From Haliclona indistincta (Eukaryota > Porifera > Demospongiae > Haplosclerida > Chalinidae): 64,000 nucleotides of DNA. Below, piece after piece: positions 45,501-54,500 of this stretch. The notes under the pieces are model-generated. The model was not told the DNA's origin. It saw nothing but the letters and a program-made list of their open reading frames with translations, and ran no database searches. A program made the position numbers and the translations under genes. Numbering within the stretch: position 1 is the stretch's first letter; each line of letters opens with the position of its first letter. The stretch lies in NCBI GenBank assembly GCA_964017065.1, contig OZ024787.1, forward strand, positions 9,695,208 to 9,759,207, written 5' to 3'.

Positions 45501-48500
45501 AGATTCAGCGGGCTTGCATCTCGGTGTATAGAGTGGTTCGACCCGAACATAAAACGGACAAACAGAGAAGCGCCAAGTCCTTCCTTTTTGCAGGAAAAAA
45601 TAAAAACACTCGAAATAACTGGACGGAGCTAGCCAATCGTAAGTAAATACTTTTTGTTCAAACCACATCCAGCGCCAAAGCTTAATTTAGTTGGTAAGGA
45701 TGCACAGGATCATACTGTCAAGATTTCCAAGCTCTTCGACGACGCAGCGATTTTTATGCGCTGTTTCCAGGCCATACATTGAAAGAGGGCGGGGCCCCAA
45801 GACGATGACGAAAACAGACTTAGGACTCCAGCGCTTTTGTAAATTGTGCTGTAGCAACCCTAATGCAGATTTTACTTAGTTAGGTATCAATACATCTGCA
45901 CAGCAAGTTTTATGAAGTTCATACACTTCCTTCCATCTGGCTCAAAAAACCAAAAATTAAACAGAAACATTTTGAGCCAGATGGAAGGAAGTGTATGAAC
46001 TTCATAAAACTTGCTGTGCAGATGTATTGATACCTAACTAAGTAAAATCTGCATTAGGGTTGCTACAGCACAATTTACAAAAGCGCTGGAGTCCTAAGTC
46101 TGTTTTCGTCATCGTCTTGGGGCCCCGCCCTCTTTCAATGTATGGCCTGGAAACAGCGCATAAAAATCGCTGCGTCGTCGAAGAGCTTGGAAATCTTGAC
46201 AGTATGATCCTGTGCATCCTTACCAACAAAACTAAGCTTTGGCGCTGAATGTGGTTTGAACAAAAAGTATTTACTTACGATTGGCTAGCTCCGTCCAGTT
46301 ATTTCGAGTGTTTTTATTTTTTCCTGCAAAAAGGAAGGACTTGGCGCTTCTATGTTTGTCCGTTTTATGTTCGGGTCGAACCACTCTACACACCGAGATG
46401 CAAGCCCGCTGAATCTGTGACTGTCGATTTTTTCATTGGAGACCCTACCCATAAGAAGCCTGTTAATGCGAAAGGGGCGGGTCCCCAGACTATAAGAAGC
46501 TTGGGCCGAGGGCCGCCCGAGGCTCGAGATTGATGGAAAACACTCTAGGACTATGGAGCGGCCCATCACCAGAGGAAAAGATCATCCAAAACCATCACAA
46601 TGACCTCCAGCGAGTGATCATCCATCCACTAGATATCGCCTCCAACCTCCATCAAGAAGGCGTGGTTGGTAGAGTTCTGGTCTCTGAAATCAACACGCTA
46701 GGAAGGAGTCAACTCCAGAACAGCACCGCCATAATAACAGCAGTCACTGCCTCCATCCACAGTAATCCCGACCAGTTTCAAGCGTTCGTGAGTGTGTTGG
46801 AAGACAGTCCTGAGTCAGCTAATCTGGCAACTAGGATGAGGAATGAACTGAGTGAGTTATGCAATGCAAGAGTTGTGTGAGACTATTTTAAGTTAATTCT
46901 GTGTTTTAATTGCAGGAACAGTTAAGCCTGCACCTGGACCAACCGAGAGACTCATGGAGAGAAAAAGTCAGTACCAAAATAATTTTATTTAGCACATGCT
47001 AGCAGTATAGTTTGCAGACATGGGGTTTATTACACCTGAATGTAACTAGGCACCGAAGGCGCTTATGCCTCGGTGGAATGTTATGCATACATGCCTGTCT
47101 GACTAAATATGCTGGACTGAAACACACAAGCAGTAAAGAAAGTCTGCTGTTGCTAGTTGACCACTATGCTAGTGGCTGACAAATCTGACATGGTATTCAA
47201 TATTGGCAAGGAATATTTTACATGATATTATACTAGTGAGATGTAAGGAGTAGAGAAAAGAAAATAAAGATACACAGTAAAGTTAAACTGCAGCTGTTGT
47301 ACCTTTCTGTACAGCAATCACAATGCTATAATAGTTATGCAATCAGAAGCCAATCAGTGCTGACCACTAATTCAACTGGGCGTGTCTATGTTGTTCAGAG
47401 CACAGCACGTACAACGTACAATGAACGAGCGAGATAGCGTCCATAGCTTGCTTGCACTATTTGTTTAGACCTACGATGTAACCTATCAGCTTCTAGGCAG
47501 TCAACTGTGGATATTTTTGTCTACGGAGAACTCTAGATCGCCAGCAACAGCCATAGATCGCGAGGTAAGCAAAGCTACGCCATAACTCTAGAACGCAGCT
47601 TCATATACAAGTCTGCCGTGCTGTTCTGAAGTAAAGGCGAACTCACTAGCTGTAAGGCAGCCAGCAGTAGACAATTTTGTCTTTACATCAGCAACTAGAT
47701 CGCCAGCCGGCGATCGCGAGGTAAGCAATCACGCTATAACTCACGAACAGAGCCTTATAACCAAAATCCTTACAATTCATTTTCAAGCAAATATCGACTT
47801 TAGCTTGTGTTGCAACTTTCAGCGCTTAGTTTTCTGCGAGCGACGAGAAATCCTGCCGACAGACAGATACATACATACATACACAGATACACAAACCGAC
47901 TACCGTATGCCCCGTGGCTCCGCCCACCGAGGCATAATAACTATCACTTTTAAGTTACTTCTATTACTATTGGTTGGAGATGTTAGACAAAATTTAATGT
48001 CTATTACTGGAGCTTTTATAATAATTACTATTACATGTTGTTGAGGTATGTGTTAAATATGCCAATACTTGTTTAGTAAGTGAGAATCACATTTGATGTT
48101 CATTAATTTCTCGTTCATCAGTAAGTCTACAGCGTTCTGGCCTAAAAAAGTAAGTCTACAGCGTTCTGGCTTATTACAAAGGAGATTACTATTACTATTA
48201 CTATTATTTCCTTTCTTATATTTATATATTACTATTAATATTACACTGTGACCTGTAATCTTTACTATTACCTATTACTATTACCCCATGTCTGACAGTT
48301 TGCATTAATTTTACTGTACCATAGGATTGTACACTGTGTCTGCTGAATACAAACGGGATTTTATTCGTCTTCAAGGTAGCTTTGGCAGAATGTTTGACAG
48401 TATAATTATGTGAGACAGTCAAGTCACAGGTACCAGTAGATGACCTCAAGCGATATCTGTGCCGATACTTCCGAGAATTTCAAATTCCCCTCCAAGTTGC

Positions 48501-51500
48501 TGTCACAACTGATGATGTGATGGACGCTGTACGTAATAAATCCTCACTTACTGACTTTGCCTACTTTGAAGAGATTGCCGATCACTTTAACCTAGAACAA
48601 GTCAAGCGTAGTATTAGAGATTATCACAGCATACTTGACTCATTCTGTAGACACACTCTTAACAACCACTCATATGTCAGATCATTTCGTGAGGACTATC
48701 CTCGGTACATTCTATCCAATGACAGGATAGAGTTTCGACTACAATGGGAAGCCAACGTTTACACATTGAAGGACATTCGTGATGTTCTGCGGATGAATTT
48801 TGGAGATCTGACTGATCGTGTTCAAATTGTGGTTATTGAAGATGGTAGTGTTGTGGTCGTGTGCTGTGCTCCTCGATATCTGATGGAGGAGTTAGTGAGA
48901 CTAGCATCAGAAAGTGTCGACACATTGGCACAAATGGGCGTGGTCAAGCTGACTGTTGGTGGTACTGAAGTGATCAGTGAAGAGGTGAGTTATCATTATG
49001 TGAGAACATTTTTAGTCCCTGCAGTAATACATTTCTCATGCCATAAAATAGATGATAAATTATCTTGCCCAACACACAGAGCATGAACTAGATTCATATT
49101 GCACATGACACCAGCACACTCATGATAGTACCTAAATTCTGCAGGATACTGGCTCAGGCTCAAGTCTCAGACTTAGTAAGAAAAGGAGTCAATCATCGAG
49201 AATAAGTTCGAGATCAGAGAGTACACATGAACAAGCATTACTTGAGATATCATCATCCCCAATTTCACTTCAAATCACACCAGAACAACTGACCGTTGTA
49301 TCACCAGTTCAATATGCAACAGAAAAACCAAGAGATGAACCGGCACTAGATCAATATGCACCAAAACAAGAACAATCAACAGATTTAATACCGTCTGAAT
49401 GTGTAACTGGTAAATATTCAACACTGTCACTTCGAAATATACCAAAACATGAATCAGTTGATTTTTTATCAGATACTTCAGACTCTGTTGAAACACTTGA
49501 AACATCGTTTCCATCTCAAATGGTAGGTATACTAAATTGTGGTTTATCAATGCGTGCACAATAATTATTTTGTGTGTTTAAATTTGTTGCATTTATGAAT
49601 GACAAAAATCTGAAAAAAATATTTATTTCCTGATCCATTTGGTAGTTGTCATAATGTGAAGCATTTGCATAATGATCAATAACTGAATGTGTATCTGTAT
49701 CTATAGCAGCAGAGTAGTCTGAGTCACTCATCCAAGAGACCAAGGTTCGAAAAGAGAACACCTTCACAGACAGCATCTTCATGGACAGTATCATCACGTA
49801 AGTTTAGTTAATAGCGTAATGATTCTGTAAAAATAGTGTTCTAATGAACACATACACAGCAAACAGCAGCATAGCAAGCAGTATAAGGCTAGTACAGTAG
49901 CCCTTGCTAATCCGAGCAACAGTAAAACTGTTCAGATTTGATCTTACCAGGAGTGAATCGTCCACACTTTAATTGAATTTCTGTCAGCGAACTGAATATT
50001 ACTTTTAGCGCTGTAACATGGCACACATCATGGTGACCTGAGAGCAACTGTATGTACTTGTGAAAGCATCTGATATTCAAGCCAGCTACATCGTGGTAAC
50101 GTGGTGTCGTTAGATCACCTGTACATTTGTGCTTTGGTTATCTGATCGTGTCGAAGCTGTTTATCACTGGATCATACAACTGGATCCATGGAGCTGCTGT
50201 GCTGAGCTTCAAGTAACTGTTGCACTTCAATTATTCGTTGTATCACTGCCACTAATTAACCGCAACAACTAGAGGATGGTTTCTGGCACTGGTTACCTGT
50301 TCCTTTCCTTTATGTGCTCCTGATCAAACTGATTCATGATTGCACATGGTTACAACATACTAGTACATTTAAAAAATACTGGGGGCGAGCCTGAGCTGAT
50401 TTATGCACTGCAAACAATCCAATGCACATCGGTAAGCCCTCTGGTATTCCCGTTGTTGCTCCAGTCATAGAACTCTGTGATCAGGTGACTCTGCTGCTCG
50501 TTGTTGTTTCCTGGCAGTACTCTTGCCTTTTAGAAGTCAATCCAGGCGTCTCCAATGCTGGTTGTCGTGCTGCCTAGTTTTGAATCACGCGAGAATCGCG
50601 CCACGTGAGGATTCCATCATGGGACGCGGTCATTGCGTACACGTGAATTCTCAGGAACATTGAGAAAGGACAAACGTTACACGTGTACCAGATAGATACA
50701 TTCCCGGCCATTGTCACCACCAATGTGGGGCTCACTCAGGCTCGCCCCAATAATATCCAATCAATCTTAAAAAATGTAAGAAGTGATGTAATGCTATGAT
50801 TTATATGACTAAAGAGGACTAAAGACTGAAGGTTGCAAACAGAAGATGAATTTCTTTATGATTTATAAGTGCTTGTACATGTAGGTTGGCAAGAGTAAAT
50901 AACAATAATAGAGTAAATTATTTACTGCAAGGGTGGTGACTACCTTTTTTGCAAACAGAAGATGAATTTCTTAATCATTATTAGGGAGGCACAGTACATA
51001 ATGAGGTATACAATTTCCAAAATACTTGTGGGTGCTGGTGGGCCATTAAAAATTGATGCACTTTGCCAACCAGGAGCAAATAACAGATTCTTTTATTTGC
51101 TCTTGGTACTGCTGCTTATCACATTTTTATGCTGATCCTTTTTACAGGTGAGGAAGCCACAGATGAATCAATTGGTAAGCCATTAACCCTTTAATTACTA
51201 AATTATCCAGCTGAAATTTTAACCTCGTAAATGCTGACCACTTCTCTCGTGAATATCTAGTGTGTCCTTTGAGCTACTGGTCTCAAATTTGCATCCTTTT
51301 ACCCCAGTGAGTAGCCGCAATTGCCCACACTCAAGTCGGTCAATATGCCCCTCCCACTTCGAAAGTGAAGCCGATAAAGTGCAACGACCTCGTCAAATTT
51401 TGCTCAAAGTTAGTACTTTGGGGCTGGCTGCTGAAAAGTACACACAAATAGCAGTGGTTTTGGTGAGTGCAAAATGTAGCCCAGATCATAGAGAATGCAC

Positions 51501-54500
51501 AAAAATGTGTTTGCCAGCACCCTGAAGCCATAAAATGTCCAAATTTTCTTGGCTGCCATTTTTTTCCCTAAAATGTTGTGAAATTTGCACTGAAGCCATA
51601 GAAATGCCGTCGCCATAACGTTTAGCGCAGGGGGTGCGCCGAAAACTGGTCAATTTTTGCGGTTATTTGCATTCTTCAATTTGGCTTAATTTTGGGATAT
51701 TTTGACACTTTTTGATAAAGTTATGGTGTCTGAAGTATGTATGTCGCCAAAAGGCGACATTAGGGGTTAAAGGGTTAAAATAGTATTAACTTTTGCACTC
51801 TTACAAGGGCAATAACTGAGCGGTAAAGTCGAGTTGCCCGAATAACGATCTAGGGTGTAGTTCGAGACTTTTTGAGGGTAGTTCAACTTTCCCAATATCA
51901 ATGAATGCACTGAAGGTCCGGATTCTTCGGTGGAATATTGAGTAGCTCAGTGCAGTTTATTAGGGAAGCACGGTAGTGACTCCCTATGTAGGGATGAACA
52001 GGAAAACAAAATGGCGGCTACATACAATGTATTAGCGTTCAAACGCTGATATTTCGCCTGGTGATGAGTTTATATGTCCAAAGACACTGAGATCTGCTCT
52101 CTGGCGTTGCTCCGTCTTACAGTAGCAAGGAGATTGTTCGAAATTGTTGCTAAAGTGACGAACCTAGAAACGGTGAAAATCCAGTTTCGTCAGTCATCGT
52201 CTTCAGTCTTTTTTTCTTCAGCACGCCTAAATTAGCGCCTTTACGCGAGCAGTGCCGAGACCAAAACACCCACGAACAGTCGTGAAATTCTCCTGGCAGG
52301 TGCTTTGTTTTTAGTGAAATGGCGATATAAATTCCGTGATTCTCGATCGTGATCATGATCCAATGTCATGCTAAGTGTTAGACGCCATTATTGTGATTGC
52401 GCAATACACACGTGACCAAGCACTAGCTTGAGTACTGAGTATCACCGCACCGTATGGATCACGGAGAACACATATTTGTCTCAATCGTGTTACCATTCCA
52501 TGCTTGTTCCTTGTTGGTTTTTATTGTGGACCAGTGGTAGATTTCTTCATCCCTAAATACATCCTTCATTTCGATAGAAATTTTTTATTGTCTTTTTAGA
52601 CTATAGCTTAGTGGTATTAGCCAATCAGATTGTCTAGTTGCTTGGATCTAAATCTCGTAATGTAATCCCGCCACCCATAATGTAATCCCGCCACTCCGTA
52701 ATGTAATCCCGCCACGTGGTGCTAAAACAATAGATTACGATTAATGCGCAAAAATATACTGAATAATACAATAAAGTTAGCTATGGTAGATCTCTGGTGA
52801 GTCTCTCTTGAGTCTGGTTAGTCGTCGGAGCCAGCTTGTTTGCACAGTCGAGCCACTGTACTACTGAGCGAAGCGTGACCAAGTGGTTTCCGTGTGTACC
52901 AGCAGGTCTCAGTTGGAGAAAGCGATGGTTGCAGGTAGTCTAGAATGCGTTGTCCACAGGATCGTCAGGGCAAAGTTGTCTAAATAGAGCGACGAAGCAT
53001 CTCTCGGGGTTCTGTGTGTTGGAGTAGTGAACAACAACCTTAGGCATAGTTTTGCATCCCTGTAGACCACATGCACTAGGATGGTTCCTGGATGTTTCAC
53101 GGTCTTTGTGGTAGAGTAGATAAGGTCGCTCACCTGGCTTTTCGACCACCTCAACTTGGCAAGGTGAATGTCTCAATAGGCAATGCTCTCTCCCACTGCG
53201 CAGTGCGAAGAACAGACCATTGTAGAAAACTACAGTGTCTAATAGCTTCTTTGGTGTTTCACCTCCTAGCAAACCTTTAGCCCATAGCAAGTCTTCAGTT
53301 AAAACTTCGCCGGCGTTCTTCTTTGCACTGCTCTGGAGCCTGTTCATAGTTCTGCCCACGGGTATCTAAGGAATATCGCCCTCAACGAAGACCGTCGGGC
53401 AGAACAAAAAGCGAGTCGTTGCTTTGCTCGTTTGATTTCGACTGGCTTGCGTCGTTTCTGTTCACTGTTGCTATAGTCTAAACCAGTTGGACAGTGCATC
53501 CAATCGGATCTACGCAATTTAGAAGCCCTCGCGCCGTTGCCATAGCGTCCTCGCTATGCTCGGACGCTATATAGCAATGGCTCTCGGGCTTCTAAATCGC
53601 GTAGATCCTCGGATGCACTGTCTAACTATTATTTATAAGGTAGCAGCCTCAAAGATCAAAGGTACCACCAGGGAAATAATATATTGTATTTCCCTGCAAT
53701 GGGTATTTTCCCTGTATATTCACCAGGTGTGTATACAGAGAAATTCCCCATTTGTTAATTTTCGCGTGTTCAATTTTTCCTCGCAATGATGAACGACTAA
53801 ATATTCTAATGCCAAAATTTCCTAATCTACCGTATCTACGGTAAAATGATTTTTTATTCATGCACTTTTGTCTTGAACATACTAAATTTAATTGTTTACT
53901 ACAGCTGGCAGGAGATATGAAACAAAAAAGGCAAAAGCAATCACATATTTCACACAACTATCAGACCCTCAGGGAATGGCCATCTCACAGGAAGGTCACC
54001 TCATTGTGACTGAATGGTCGAAATACCGTATCACCATCATCAATACTGATAGTGGAGAGGTGATTAAAAGGTTTGGAAAGTATGGCTCGGAACAAGAAGA
54101 ATTCAAAGGACTAGAAGGAGTGGCATTGACACAGGATGGTCACATTATAGTAGCTGATACTTCTAATGACTGCTTACAAGTGTTGACAATAGAAGGTGGC
54201 TTTGTAGCTGCTGTTGGCTCAGAGGGATCTAAACCACTACAGTTTAAGCAGCCATATGATGTAGCTGTTCATCAAAATGGAAACATCTTTGTCACCGATA
54301 AATGGAATTATCGTGTCCAGGTCCTCAATCCTGATCTGAGCTACTCACATTCCTTCGGTAGCAAAGGAGACAAGCCAGGAGAACTGAACCATCCACTTGG
54401 AATAGCTATTGATCAAGATGGAATGGTGTATGTCAGTGACTATTACAACCATCGAATTCAACAGTTCACCCCAGAGGGTACTTTTCTATCTGAATTTAGC

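Noticed and set aside
45366..46569. Paired open frames of 60-100 codons on both strands
   Set aside because: They are mirror images in the two arms of the foldback element, for example the same frame at 45691-45879 and 46038-46229. No domain is recognised.
23115..47945. Regularly repeated blocks that could suggest a CRISPR-like array
   Set aside because: The units are several hundred bases, diverged and dispersed on both strands; this is a eukaryotic interspersed repeat.
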